A stretch of 64,000 bases of DNA from Phylloscopus collybita (GCA_027886175.1 JAJNNQ010000024.1:25275001-25339000); one strand, 5' to 3'; counted from the stretch's first letter, positions 26,501-39,318 are shown. Notes: generated from the letters alone by a model not told the origin. A program made the numbers and translations.

Positions 26501-29500
26501 ATTCTTTCTCTATGAAATACCAGCCTCCAAGGCAGTTCTTCCTGATAAGAGGAGGGTGAAAAAAAAAGGTGGGAATGGGAGAAGGAGGCAAAGCCCAGCT
26601 TCTTTTTGCCCACGTAAGGTATCTCAGCCTGAGCATAGGGCTGCAAGCTACCTGCTGAGGACAGTTGTGGCCTCAGATCTATGACTAGGCTCTCCTTTCT
26701 GTGCAGACACAAAGCACTTACAGCTTTAAAATACATGTATAAATGAATTGAGAGTTAAAAACTACTAGAGAATACTCCACGGGATTATCTGTACTATCAA
26801 GACAGGAAAACTTTGCAGATGCTACTGTCTCTCTAGAGGAATAAATGCTTGCATTTTAATATCCTCAGCAGCTGGTTCCTGTTGAATGCCATCAGGATGA
26901 TTCAGCCACCCACCAGGAACACCAGTAGCAAGTGCACACACAGACAAATCTGCAAAACTTTCTGCTCCTGATGCCACTGTTGTTACTTTGGCAGAGCCTG
27001 ATCTGTATTAGCTATTCTTCATTACTACCAGTAGCAGGTTTAACTTCACCCCAGGATGGTGAAAGAAAAACAACTAGTCCCTGGGGCTGCCCTAATCAAT
27101 CCAACTGTCTGCTTCCTATCAGGAGTGCTTCCCACAATCCACATCATTAGCAGCTTACTCTGTGGTTACCTCACTCACTTTCAGCCTGGCCGCAAGAAAC
27201 ACGTGCCCTGCGAGCTCCAAGTGATGGCCCAGGCGGTCTGATGTCCTTCCCCCTACCGCGGTCACCATCTGAGGAAAGGGACATCACCTTATAACATGCT
27301 TGGTTTCTGCACGAGACTCAACTGCAATAGATTACTTCCTCGCTCCAGCTGAGGAACAATTTATGTCTAAAAATACAAGATCTGCTATCCCTCCCCATTT
27401 GGAAAAAAAATAAAAAATAAAATATCAACCTCAGTGACGTTCTGTCTGTGGTCTGTGGACCACTTCCAGGTGTTTTATGGAGGTGCATCTGTCTAGCAGC
27501 AGTAATGAGGCATTTACTTTTCCTCAAGCGGCAATGCTTCCTGACAGTTGTTGACTGGGTCAAATCACTCAAGGCTTCCTCTAATCCTACTGGGACAAAT
27601 TTCTGCCTCACTTTTGTCTGGCACTTCTTGGAAGTAGAGTAAACTGTGATGCCAATCTGCAGAACCCTACCTGGAGAGGTGAAACACCAGAGAAGACAGA
27701 ACTAAGCAACACAGTCACTCCTGCAGACTGGCGGACCCATGGCTATAGATTCTGCAGTAGGGAAAGAGTCTCTCAGTGGTAATTCATGTGATGACTGAAA
27801 GCCAGAGAGTGAAAATAAACAGCTCAAATGCAAAATGGTGGGAATGCAACAGAATAGCTGCACCCATCTGGTCAATAACACCCGCTTAAGTTTTCCCTCT
27901 TTAATACTACTGCCCTTTCACTCGGCTTAATAGGAAAGATGCTACAGGTGGACAACAATGCCATATCAATATCTATTCTAAAATTATGGGGTTTAATTCC
28001 ATCATTACAGAGCATCCTAATTTCAGCATTATTCAGTGTTTTGGAGAAAAATCGTGCTTTCAGCATGGAGATAAATGTTAGCTCTGACCAAATCAGTGGT
28101 GTTGGCTTTCCAACAGGAACAACCTAAAATACTGGTGCCATATGTAGAAAAAACTCAACTAGTCTATCAGAAAAAAATATAATAAATTTAGTTTTATCAC
28201 CTGTGCCAAGTTGTCCTGATGTGGAAAACAAGCTAAAATGGGTAACTCGGAAACTGTGCATTGGGTAAGTGACAGAAACATTATGAACACAGGTGTTTTT
28301 GTGTCAGATCCCTGATGTACCCATACAGCTTGTGACACCTACTGCTGACTGCAGTGATATTCATCCTGGTTAGAAGAGATGCTATCATATTCCTTACTTG
28401 CTTTACAAAGAGTATGTTCAAGAATTTGTATCGTTTCCAGAATCCAGAGTTGTCTCTACCATGATCTCAACTTAAATCAGCGAAGTTATGGAACCGCCAC
28501 TTGGCCTCTCTAATGAGTGAACAGCTAAGTGCCATTCAGAGTCAGCCAGGAGTGTGCATGAATATGGAAAAGAGAGACAGGAGGGCAGCAGAAACGGAGA
28601 GAATAATCTTTCATACCAAATTAAAAATGAATAAACAAAAAAAAATTAATGAAAATTTTATCTGCATGCCCAGTTTCCTGGTATTTCATCTCACGTGGAA
28701 AACAAGAACTAAAATTCACAGAAAGCAAAATCACTGAAAAATGGGGATTTAATTCAATTAAACAATAAAAACAGCTTTTTTTTCTCCTTTGAAAAAATGA
28801 GAAGAAGGAGAAAAGAACATTTTAATTTTTTTTTTCCAATCAATATTGAGGGTTTTTTGACCAGTTCTTCCAGTAAGCTATCTCACTGGATGCGATGTGG
28901 CAACAAGGATCTGTAACCGATTGTGGTTTCAGGGCTGAGAATGCATTGGATTGTCTTCTCTGTTGTTTCAGCCCCAAAGTATATTTTAAATAGCCTTAAA
29001 GAGAATGAAAATTCTTCTCATACCAGTGACAGGGAGAAATGGCTTTAGAAAGGACTTTCATGTTTCTAACAGTTTTTGGTTTTTCGTCCTTTTGAATATT
29101 TTTTTCTCTGCTTGCACAAATACATCAGGATAGCCTTTTTAAAACAGAATTTGGAATACAACACTCAGTAATCTATCCATCAACAAGAATATGCAGAAAT
29201 GTGTTTCTTGCGAGCAGTGAGTGTCATGGTGTTCCCTTCCATGCACTTCGTTCACATTGGAAACAAGTCAGCCACAAAAAACCAGTTTGAAGGGATTTTT
29301 TTTTTTTTTAAGAAAATCTTTTTAAAAGCATGTTATTGTCTTAAAAGTGAGTCTGAATGATCCAGACTGGCCCCATTTCAGTGCTTGGCCTACAATGGTA
29401 ACTTTGAAGTGATCATTTCTCTTACTCTATTTGACAGACTGGTTAGGACCTGTCATGTATTTTCACAAGCAAACCAATGTCCTTCAGAAAATTTTTTTTC

Positions 29501-29799
29501 TTTCTTAATAAAATCTAACCAGACTTCTACCTTGGCCAGAGGATTTTATCAAGTTTTAAGAGGAAAACACTAATATCTTCCAAGCATGAAACCCTCATTA
29601 CACTCACACTCAATAATGAGCATTACCAGAGATATTTCACAGGTGAAGGAGGACAGGAGAGAAATGTTACAGTATTTGAAGATGCAAGAATTCTTCATAT
29701 GGAACTGTGTGAAATCTAGAGGCAACCTTGCCAATTGCACCTAATTATTTTGTAAGCATTTCGCAGGCCATGCTGATGCCATCTTCTCAGCTGCCCCTG
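23566..29799. other. Unique noncoding sequence
   Basis: A+T-rich, with short homopolymers (A12 near 24560, T13 near 25287, T14 near 29296). Opposing open frames of 120 codons (26322-26684, plus) and about 90 codons (minus) are mutually overlapping and carry no domain. No gene or RNA recognised. Confidence 0.5.
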
Positions 29800-29936
29800 A
29801 GACAGGAAACCACCAGCTGGTTTTAGAGTCTGTTGGAGTAATTTGAAGCCAGGGGCTAAGTGACCTGTTCCAGGCTGCACCATGAGTGGGCAGCGGGAGA
29901 GGAATGAGTCCATTTCGTGATGTCCCAGCCACTAGA
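29800..29936 (-). repeat. Degraded tRNA-type SINE (MIR-like)
   Basis: The plus strand has GGCTAAGTGACCTGTTCCAG (29854-29873) followed about 50 bp later by CCCAGCCACTAGAGC. This resembles the reverse complement of a tRNA-derived SINE: a 'TAAGTGACTTGCCCAAGG' box and a terminal 'CAGTGCTCTAACCACTAG' head. Identity is low, so the family could be MIR or another amniote SINE. Confidence 0.45.
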
Positions 29937-30089
29937 GCAAAGAGATGTTGCTCCAGAGAGGGCTGGAAGAGAAACAACTGGAGAAAACTAACAGTACACT
30001 TACCGTAATAAAGTTTTACCCTATTCTTTGTTCCTTTGTTGGTAGGGGAAAGGAAAAGGAAAAAAAAAAAAGAAGCAAAAGCTATGTGT

Positions 30090-30440
30090 GTCAGAAGAGC
30101 TTTCTCTCGCCTAATTAGGCCCCCCTTTCGTTATGCCCTGAACATTGGAGTTTTAATCCTGAGCACAGAGAGGCCTTGGGCAGAAAATTTGGCCAGTCTT
30201 TTTCACAAAGTTTGAATGTGTTCAGACCTTTCAAAACTGTACCAACCCCTCTCTAACCTTCAGATTAAGCAGTGCATTTTCAATGCCATAATGAGCTAAA
30301 CCCGCTGGCCTCTTGTGAGATGGGAAAGTACCCGCTGCTTGAGAAGCCCTAATCCAAGGTGAATTATTGCTACTTTTTGTTACATTCTTAACATACTCTG
30401 ATATTTCACCACTTGTTTTGACCTTATTGGCCACTGCAGA
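30090..30440. promoter_or_regulatory. Candidate conserved noncoding element with K50-homeodomain sites
   Basis: It contains the palindrome CCTAATTAGG (30110-30119) and two TAATCC strings (30154-30159 and 30350-30355), the preferred core of OTX/PITX/CRX-type homeodomains. The sequence is repeat-free with several CpGs. Enhancer function is an inference from motif content; alternative: unconstrained sequence. Confidence 0.35.
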
Positions 30441-30924
30441 TTAAATTTGTTTCTTTTTCCTGCCTTAATAGCTTTCCAATGCTTCTCTTTTCACATTACT
30501 TTCTGTGCCTATTCCCAAGACCTTTTTTCTTTTGTTCCCATCTCTTTCCCTCTTTATAACAGGATCTTTGACTTTAGCTACATATTTCTTTCATTTCTGC
30601 CTTATATATTCAAGTAGAAACCCACTCTCTTTGCGTACTATTTCTCTTCTCTATTCACCCACTTTTTCTGCCACCAGTAACTCTTCACCTCTCACTTCAA
30701 ATTCCATTACTCACCTCCCCATTCCCTCCAACTCTACTCTGGGTGTCAAAAATTTACCACCAGTTAACCAGACCAGCGAAGTTTATTAATACCAAGCATG
30801 GGGAGAGATTTCTGACAGTAGAGGGCTCCTTAATACATCAGACAAAGGCATAGCTGAGGTTAAGTCAAATTCAGACTCAAAACAAGCAGAAGAGACTTTA
30901 AAATCTTCAGAACAATTGTCTTAA
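30441..30924. other. Pyrimidine-rich unique sequence
   Basis: The plus strand is C/T-rich at about 30450-30740, which yields a low-complexity 94-codon plus frame. No gene seen. Confidence 0.5.
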
Positions 30925-30953
30925 ATATGTGGTCATTCCTGATGACCACATAT
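30925..30953. repeat. Perfect 12-bp inverted repeat with RUNX-type cores
   Basis: The left arm ATATGTGGTCAT (30925-30936) and right arm ATGACCACATAT (30942-30953) are exact reverse complements around the 5-nt spacer TCCTG. Each arm contains TGTGGT/ACCACA, the RUNX core, giving two sites in opposite orientation. It could form a small cruciform or RNA hairpin, but the stem is too short for a microRNA precursor. Confidence 0.9.
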
Positions 30954-31997
30954 CCTGATTTCTTAAAGACTTTAGGATTATCTTTTTCTTAAAGATCTGT
31001 TCTAGCTCAGCAGAACAGAAGTGCTTTCAGAAATTCAGTAGGCTGTATCTCATAAAAGTAAGTCATTAGGACTATTGGAAGTGCCCTTTCTGCTTGAGCA
31101 TCTTCAGAGATCAAAAGGCATCAGTGTCCAGTCTGTCTCAGACTCTTCCGGACAGTGTCCCTGTTGTTTCACTTGCTAGCAGACATTGGACAGTTTGGGA
31201 CACTTCTTTCCCTCTTCAGCTACAAGGTTATTTCTCTCTGTGGTTTGCAGGGGTTACCCTTTCTCAAGCCTGGCCTTCACAGCTCCTTTAAAAGTGGTGA
31301 CTGTGAGGATCTAAATGGATGTATTCCCCTAGCACCCACCTGTATGCTGAAAGAAAAACAAAGCAACTTCTACTTTTCAAAAGCCTTTTCTCATTTTACA
31401 ACTCCATTCCCTGCCCCAGCTCCTGCTCAGGGCTTTTCTAGACTGCCTCCAGTAAACCTGCCTAGTTCTCCTTGGCTCACTGAGGTCCCCAGAAGAATCA
31501 CTAGGAGCCCAGGATTAATACATTTGTCCAACTACATGTTCAAAGGACCGTAGCAGCCACAGAGCTGTTAGGCGCAAGACACATAGAGTTATCAATGACT
31601 CAATTTACATTAAATTACCATTTGGATATTTATGTTCTTAATCATATCTATGAGAATATATAGTCATGTCTTAACTGAAGTACAACTGACAGACATGGAA
31701 CCAATCAGCATCGAATACATGGATTTTTCAAGGTCTGTTTAAATTCAGTCTAAACTGTGGGTTTATGGCATCGCAAAAATTTACTGAAAAAACATGAGTT
31801 AATATTTGTCCAGTTCTTTCACATGAGAAGCACTGTTACTGTTGTCAAAAAGTCTACTGTGGGCTTAAGTAGCTGTGAGAATGCAAAACAGTTTAAAATT
31901 TGAATAGCTTTCGTAACTAATAGCAAGTAGGCAATATAACAGATGGCAACTCACATGAAAGATAAACCACATCTTAATAACAATAACTTACATTCAG
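30954..31997. other. Unique noncoding sequence
   Basis: No gene recognised. The 132-codon plus frame at 31155-31553 lacks any domain and I treat it as chance. Confidence 0.5.
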
Positions 31998-32160
31998 AGG
32001 GGTAGTGTTTCCTAGTGCTTAGAGCATGAGACTGAGAACCAGGATTCCCAAGTTATTCTCCTGGATCTGCCATTGATTTTCTGTGTGCATTTAGAAAAGT
32101 CATTCAAACATTTCTGTGCCTCAGTTTCCTCATCTGCAGAATAGATAGTTCTTATAAATA
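31998..32160 (+). repeat. MIR SINE remnant
   Basis: In order: TAGTGCTTAGAGCATGAGACT (tRNA-related head), GGATCTGCCATTGATT, and TGCCTCAGTTTCCTCATCTG at 32117-32136, which matches the MIR core almost exactly. An ATAGATAGTTCTTATAA-like tail follows. This is the clearest MIR in the window. MIRs predate amniote divergence, so this copy is over 300 million years old by family age. Confidence 0.88.
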
Positions 32161-35149
32161 TCACCAGACCACTGAGGGGAAGAGACCCAAGCTGTCATAT
32201 TTTATAATAAGCATTTTAGACAAATGAGGGTATGGAAGAGAGGTGTTGTTTGTCGTCATTGTTGAGCCAGTCATTGATCAAATTGCAAAGTGGTTACTTT
32301 GAGCTAATACAGCCATCCCAAGAGTGGGAGGTGGCAGCTGCTTAACTGTGCTCCAAACCCTTACGGTGTGGTTCAGGTCTGGAACTGAATACTGCCCTGC
32401 ACAACTGACACTTCAGAGGGAATTCAAGGAGGCCAAATATAATTGCCTTCATTGAAATTTAGCCAGGATATTATGCAATCTTTATCACCAGTCTGAATCT
32501 CTATTTTTATATCTCTGATAAAAAGGAGCACCTAGAGCTCTCCAGGTTTCTGTCATCATTAGTTAGCACATTACTTCATTTTGATCAGAAAGAAGATTGC
32601 TTCTCACTCGCTGACTTTGCTTGCTGCAGTTCTACAGAGTTTCACAAAGGTTCTCCAAAGCAAGCACCAGAAAAGTCTTACAGTGTCTAACATGAGCATA
32701 ATGCAAAATGAATAGGTTGAAAATCAGTGTTCCCCTTAACCTTCTACTATATATATTCTTTTGATATTGTTGTTATTTTTGTTGTTTATGAGGGATGGAA
32801 GTTTTAACCGTACGAGTAGTAGAGACTATTTAGAGAGGGTCCGTTTCTGCCATGCTTGTCAGACAGAGATGACTTTGCTCAGAATTTAATGCAAACAGAA
32901 GTTAAAGACTTGGATCAAGAATGTTAAAATTATTACAGAGAGGAAGGTTCCTTGTAGAGTACACCCTGGTGCTTCAGCAGTGTGCAGGCAATAGCACAAA
33001 CTAAAGCCTGAAACCAACTTGGTGGCTTCTCTCATTAGCAGGGATGTCTGCCTCAGATCCGCTCTGCTTAGCACTCTCCAGCTGTACAAGGTTATTGTGG
33101 GACTGATAATTTTCTGTGGCTTCTGAATATTGTGTAGATACATTTTAACAAGAAAAAAGGAAGATTATCTATCTTTATATCTATCTATCTAGAACAGTTG
33201 ATCTCACTGAAGAAGACTCTGGCATCTTCATTACAAAGAGCTTTCACTGGTATTTCCTGATTCTGCAGCCAAAGAAATTATCACTAAACCCTTTCCTCTG
33301 GGAGGACAGAAGAAAAATTATTTCTCACGCTGGCTTGATGGTATATGTAGTTGAGATTAACAGGTCAAAGAGTTTTAGGAGTCCTATTCGGAGGACTGCC
33401 TAAAGAATATTCCATGTAACTAACTTAACTGCTCTCCAGATGGTCAAAACTGAAAAGGCCATCTGAGCAAAAATCAAGTTTTGGAAAGTGCCATGAGAAA
33501 TTTTAGCCAGAGGATGTGGATTCTGCTTGTGCTGGCTTCAATGGAAACAGACTCATTCTAAATATTAATTTTTTCAAATCCTTAATTTCTTACAAAGAAA
33601 AGTCTGGAAATTCCATGTTGTTATTTTCAAAAGTGATGAGCTCAAATCACAAAATCTGGATCTGGATGCCTAGCAGTGCCAGAAGTTCAGGAGAGTTTGG
33701 ACCAAGAAGGCTGGCTCAGGCAAGTGTTGAGTGTTTTCCCAGGATTTTCTGAAGGCCAAGACAAGGGTTTCAAAGAGGAGAGAGGCATGTGCAACATGGC
33801 AGAGTTACAAAAAAACATCGCTTGGAATTTCCTGGGTTTTGCGAGATTAAAATTGTAAGTCTAATTAGTTTAAGGAAATTAGCTCTTTATGATTTTCATT
33901 TTGTATTGAAGAAATAAGAAAAATTAAAAATAGAATGAGAATGGAAAAATTAATGGGTTTCAGTAATTAGTTAATCAGAAAATGCTCCTGTCTTAGTGTG
34001 GCTGCCCAACACATTAAAAAAGAAAAAAGAGAAAAAAAAGTAACCATGACTTTCCTCATACTTTCCAAAACAATATAAGCTTCACCTCTGTGTTTGGAAC
34101 AACTACTTGACATTTCAACTCAGCTCATTTTTTAGTGGTAAACCACTGAAATTGTTGTTTAGGTTGAAATACCATCTCACCATAACGTTAATACAAACAT
34201 AGAATAAATACATATATCCTGGCAAAAATAAAACCAGAAATTGTTGCTCCTACTGGCCACATCACATTTACATGACTTGCATGCACTAATGAAATGTTAA
34301 ATGGAAGGGAAACCTCTTCTGAGAGCAGACCTTTTCACCAAGTGCTGAACTGGGGATCTCTGACATCTGAAAGCAGCAGGACAACTTATTACGCTGTAGG
34401 AAAACACATTTCTCTTGACAGTGGTGATCCAGTCTGAGGCCTCGCAAGCCACACACTGGTGCACTAAAGAGACATGTGTTAGACAAGCTGTTTTGTCCCT
34501 TGGCTATCACCCTCCCGAGCGCTGAACAGATCTGGATTGGGCTGGCTTAGAAAAAAAGTCAGATGAAAGCAGTGAAGTTAAGCCAAGTCAAAACACAACT
34601 TTGGTGCAATTCCACCAAGTCCAAGTTATGCTAACAAAACTTCAGCAGCAGTGAGCCTGTCCTTCTCTGCCCAGCCCAGAGCACCACTTTCAGGCATTAG
34701 CTGCAGCACTTGGCTTTCAGCTCTCTGCACCTCTTTGCTGTATTTATTTTGTGAGGTAGCTAAATACGCCTTTTATAATTATTTGAGCTTGTAACATCTT
34801 TGAAATGAAAGAATCTACTCTGCAGAGATGACGTTGAAGAAGTCTGAAAAGCATGTTTTTTTTCCTATAAATAAAGATGCTGAGCAACAATCCATTGAAA
34901 TGGCCAAAAACTTGAAAAAAGCCTTTTAATTTCCGCTTACATTGCTCTCAAACTTCAGTCTTATCGTGGAGCTGTTTACTGATTGTCAAGTCAACTAAAT
35001 TCATGGGCGGCTACCAGAATGAGCTGACATAAATACAATACCCCCAGCTAGGACTGCTCAGAGCTGGAGCACGCATAGAGTACCAGGGAACATCATGTAC
35101 CGTGCATGCAGAAGACACAATTCTTAAACATTTGTAACACTTACTCTGA
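32161..35149. other. Unique noncoding sequence
   Basis: It holds a short ATCT repeat at about 33166-33190 and A-rich tracts near 34015-34040. The right part (34730-35000) is A+T-rich and complex and might hold regulatory sequence. No gene seen. Confidence 0.5.
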
Positions 35150-36619
35150 AACCAGATTTCTTCCAACAAAGTCTGTAATTGCTTCCTCAGGAGCATGAAC
35201 GCGCCTAAGCGCGAAACGTTAAAGTAAAGCTGGTTTTAAGTTGGTCGAGGAAGAGAGAAAAGGAAAGAAGCCTGAAAATGTTGTCTCTGGTCAAAGAGCC
35301 TCTTACCCCTCATTGGGGTACTGGCAAAAATCAAATAAAAAGAAACTGTGTGCTGTTGAGAGCGAAGCAGACTTCGGTGTTTACCTGGAGGAATTGGAGG
35401 CATATACAAATAAAGTTTCAGGCTGCAGGAGTCATCTCAACTCAGCTCTAGCACCTCCACTAAAGCAAGTGCACCCTGCAGGCTCCAGAGGGATGCTGTG
35501 CTGTGCAAGCACACACTCTGGGGTTTCTGGTTTCCAACACTGATTCAAGGGGACCGCCCTAAATCCTGATCTTCTAGCTCTGTTTTTCATTACCTTTTCT
35601 CAGGAAAACCTGCACTGACCTCAGTGGGAAGGTGTCTTAGATGAGAAGTAAGAAACACCACCAGCTAGCAGGGCAACCTCAATTTACACACCTACAGTAC
35701 AGCTGAAATGCAGTTGTTTCTGGATTCTTAACAAAAAACCTTCTCGTCTGTATTTGCCTCACTTACAAGATTGCTTTTGTACACTGGCCTAAGTATACAC
35801 TGGAGAGGAAAGGCTAAAACTTACAGTTCTCCAGCTATGTTAATAGGAGTATCAGCCCAAAATGTATATAAATCACGCACCAAAAGCTGTCCATACTTTC
35901 CCCCGGAGTGTGGCGATCGGCCGGCACACAGTCACTGCTGAACAGCACAACTTGGTAGAAGGACTGGCTGGCCAAAGCACCTACAGAAAGTATCAGTAAC
36001 TCGTCTGTGTCTCTACAGTGCAAACAGGATTTCGGCTTCACTGATCTTACCAAATTCGGACAAATAAAACACCAAGTTCCATAAAAATACAGCAATAATT
36101 ACAGAGGGAACAAAGTTGTGTAAAAACCTCATTTACTGGTTTGCTTGACAAAGTATATTACGATTCAGGTTGCAAAAAACTGAAGCAAACAAACAAAAAC
36201 CCGAGCACTTTAAATTCCTTTGATAAAACTTAAATCTCCTCCCTTCAAAACCTCTCCTTTTGGAATGTTTTAAGGATTTTCTTTCCCCCCCAACCTTTAA
36301 AAATCAATTCTTAATAATTATCAACAGAAATCCTTAGTTCACAAAGAGAAATTAAAACATTGCATAGGAAAGTATCAAAAACAAAACATTACCTCTCTTT
36401 TGGAAAGACAGACCTTTTTCCTTGCAACGATTTAGTAAATTTGATTTCAATTCAGTGTTTCTGTTGACGTGACTTAGCATTTTCAGACAAAAAAGTTTTG
36501 CAGCGGTGTTTGTCCAAACAATGTAATACTAAAGACAGCACAAACAGGGAAGAATATCATCTCCCTTAACTAAAATGTGACTCAGTATCAGAAATGCTGC
36601 TGCCATAAGGCTACTTTGC
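35150..36619. other. Patchy CpG-richer sequence, left part of the 35-42 kb zone
   Basis: CpG clusters occur at about 35199-35220 and 35908-35926 (GGCGATCGGCCGGC), unlike the CpG-poor flanks of the window. There is no recognised exon. The zone may be the upstream shoulder of a developmental gene promoter. Confidence 0.4.
35197..35220. promoter_or_regulatory. CpG mini-cluster with an E2F-type site
   Basis: Six CpGs lie in about 22 bp. GCGCGAAA at 35209-35216 is the reverse complement of TTTCGCGC, a perfect E2F consensus, and an ACGCGCC string sits 3 bp upstream in near-palindromic arrangement. Function is inferred. Confidence 0.35.
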
Positions 36620-36870
36620 TACACACCTCCAATTGTTAGCTGCTGTCTGGCTCCCCCCATCCTATTATTAGGCACCGGAGTTCTGGTGCAGGAAACTTTT
36701 ATGGGCGGCGTACACAAAGCGTGTCTAATTTCTAACTGGCACTTCATCCTCTCTTCTTTCAGCACAACGTTTCGTTTCCTTACAGCCTTAACTTCCTCCA
36801 TTTGCTCACCTAAATGCAGAAAAGCCCAGCACAGGGATTGCTGCCTGACAGCTTTTCAAACCTGGTGTGG
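36620..36870. promoter_or_regulatory. Candidate conserved element with Hox/CDX-like and GC-box motifs
   Basis: Contains TTTTATGGGCGGCG near 36697, which combines a TTTATGG (CDX/posterior Hox-like) core with a GGGCGG Sp1 box, and an imperfect inverted repeat GGCACCGGA/TTCTGGTGC at about 36671-36689. The minus frame of 60 codons at 36619-36801 has no known domain. Noncoding function is favoured; unproven. Confidence 0.3.
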
Positions 36871-37192
36871 AGAAGGTGCTCAGATGAAATAAATAACTAA
36901 CCAGAGGGAAGTTTATGAAAGTGAAAGGAAGGGCACGGCGCGGCAGGAGCGGCAGCAGGCAGCTCTGCACTCCCCCTTAGACTGACACAGGTGTATCCCA
37001 ACTTCACCCACTCAGGCAGCAGAGAGGGGCAGACACGCACGGGTGTACACGGACACACCGAGAAGTGCCAGAAAGGGCACAGGAAGAAGCAAAAGAGAGA
37101 AATAAAGCCAAAAGGTGTTATTTATTTTTACAACTCGACAATGAACTTCAGTTTTGGCAGAGGATTAAAAACAGCCCCGGGAAATGATTAAG
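36871..37192. other. CpG-richer stretch
   Basis: At 36933-37060 there is a local run of CpGs (CACGGCGCGGCAGGAGCGG, CACGCACGGG). It could be part of a small CpG island. No exon boundary could be assigned. Confidence 0.4.
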
Positions 37193-37250
37193 TTTTTTTT
37201 TTGTTTGTTTTGTTTTGGTTTTTTTTTTTGGTTTTTTTTTTTTCCTTTTC
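37193..37250 (+). repeat. T/G low-complexity tract
   Basis: Runs of T separated by single or double G (TTTTG/TTTGG), 58 bp. Simple sequence only. Confidence 0.9.
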
Positions 37251-39250
37251 TATAAAGCTTCAGCACAAAAAGAGAGATTATAAAGGGGATATGCTCACAT
37301 GGGCACACATAAAATAGGGGGGAACTAAGGAGAAGGAAATGAAAGGAAAAGAAAACAAACAGCCTCCTAACAGGCCCATACTGCTAACGGGAGTCCAAAT
37401 AAAGAGTCATATGATATCTGATAGTGCAGGACACGTCGCCAGGAGCTGGAGCGGATTGCCTGCAGGAAGAAAGAGCCAGTGTGTTACTGCTCAAAGAGCT
37501 TTTCTTTCCCCCTTTTTTTTAAATTTTTTTTCCCTTCTCTCTCTTTTCTCCTGTACTGTGAATGTGTTACTCTCAGGTCAGGTCCATGGAGTTCCCAAAA
37601 GACAGCTATCATCTTTCTCCCTGCTTCTGGATGCAGTGACAGCCACTGGAAGACGCCTTCTACTTGAGATTGAGGGGACTAAATCTAGGTTTCAGCCCTA
37701 TTCTGACCTCTCTCTTATATCACCATCTCCAGGGTTGCAGACACAAAATTCTCACAAAAAACATGTTAGATTAAAAAAAAAAATAAAGAGGGGACGGAGA
37801 GGTCAGGTGGGGGGGAGAAGAAAAAATATTCAGGCAGAAAAAATCCGAGACTGCTTATCCTATGGAAAACTTCAAAGGCCAAGTCCCATTTCTGCTCTCT
37901 TTTGCTTACTTTTCCTGTGATTTTTTTTTTTTTTCTTTTTTGGAGAGAGCAAGAGAGGAAAGTCACAGAAGATATTCAGACCATGAAAAACATCAGGAGT
38001 TGGGAAAACTCTTTGGAGAAACGAGGAAAGCAAGGATTTTAAGTAAAAAAAAAAAAAAAGACATTTGTAATTTGCCAAAAGTTTTTCTATTTGTTATGGT
38101 GGTCTATCCCTCTCGGCCAAGCGTTCCACATTAAACTGGGGAGCCCACTAAGTACTTTTAGCTTGGCACCACTATTGCTGTTTCCCGTGGAAAGGCAGAA
38201 CACCTGGGTTACCTGCAGCAAGGGAACCTGTACTCGGAGTGGGGGACTTCAGCCCGTGATGAGTCCCCAACTTCTGCTGGGAGAGCTCTGCGCACCGCAG
38301 CTCTGGAGGGGGAAGAGTCCCAGCTCAGGAAGCTGGGGGGGTGCAAGCCCCCAGTCTAGATGCTGGTATGAAAACAAAACTGTGTTTTAACTGGTGGTTT
38401 CACTTGTCATGGACAGCTTTCCCTGCACTTCTGCAAGGGACGGGCTGTATCCTGTACTGGGATTTCTAAAGCGGTGCAAGCAGAGCTCAAGGATGGATTT
38501 TTTTCTCCCCCTCATCATATGAGGAGATGTAAATGGACTAATTCCCATGTACACTTACACAATGCATAGATGTTGCTTAAAAACAGTGCTACAACACATA
38601 TGTGATACCTACGAAGCAGTAACAGACAGCCTCCTCTGAGGAAAGCCTGCAGCATGAATATAAAAATCAAGGTATTGTAGTAGTAGTAGTGCAGGCAGAA
38701 ACAGTCAGCGTAACTCTGTAATAATGTGATCTAGGTTTGTGTATTGTGGGCTGATGATTTTTAGGGGGGATACAACAGACAGTTTCCTCTCTTGTTTTCT
38801 GTACCTCTGCTATATGATGCTGTTCTTAGATTGGCAATTTGTCAAAGCCAGGAAAATACAAATCAATATAGGAAGGAAGGCAGAATTTGGCTAAAGAAAG
38901 CACTTCCTTAAGCTACTGAATTTGCAACAGTATACATTCTCAAACATCCTAACCTCTGCACAGGAGATGCTGTAAAGAAGATATCCTGTGTGCTATACAC
39001 TATATGCAATAAAATTCAGATCAAACATCTCCTTAAACGTGATGCACTATTCCCTTCTATAATACATGTGCCTTTTCCACGTACAAATAGACAAAGAGTG
39101 TATCTATAAGAAACACATTCAGAAGAATAAAAAAATCTACAGTGCAAGAAAGTCTATCCTGAAACCCTCAGTCTGGGGCTCGATTGAAGAACTAAACTCA
39201 GAAGGTGAAATGAAGCCATTTAAAGAAGGTCCCACCGAAGAGGAGGAACA
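37251..39250. other. Noncoding, low-complexity-rich sequence
   Basis: Short homopolymers include T14 at 37921-37934 and A15 at 38045-38059. The longest frame (193 codons, 37339-37920, plus) is rich in S, L, F and K from T- and A-tracts and is judged spurious. A GC-richer patch lies at 38160-38350. Confidence 0.5.
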
Positions 39251-39318
39251 AGCAAACAAACAAATAAACAAAAAAAAACCCCAAAAAATCAAAAAACAAA
39301 ACAAAACAAAACAAAAAA
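39251..39318 (+). repeat. A-rich (AAAC)n tract
   Basis: Imperfect AAAC/AAAAC repeats with ACCCC interruptions. Simple sequence. Confidence 0.9.

Noticed and set aside
30925..30953. MicroRNA hairpin
   Set aside because: The stem is only 12 bp and does not extend beyond the palindrome, too short for a precursor.
37339..37920. 193-codon open frame on the plus strand
   Set aside because: Composition is driven by T- and A-tracts (FFLNFFSLLSLF, KKKIKRGRR). No domain, no splice context.
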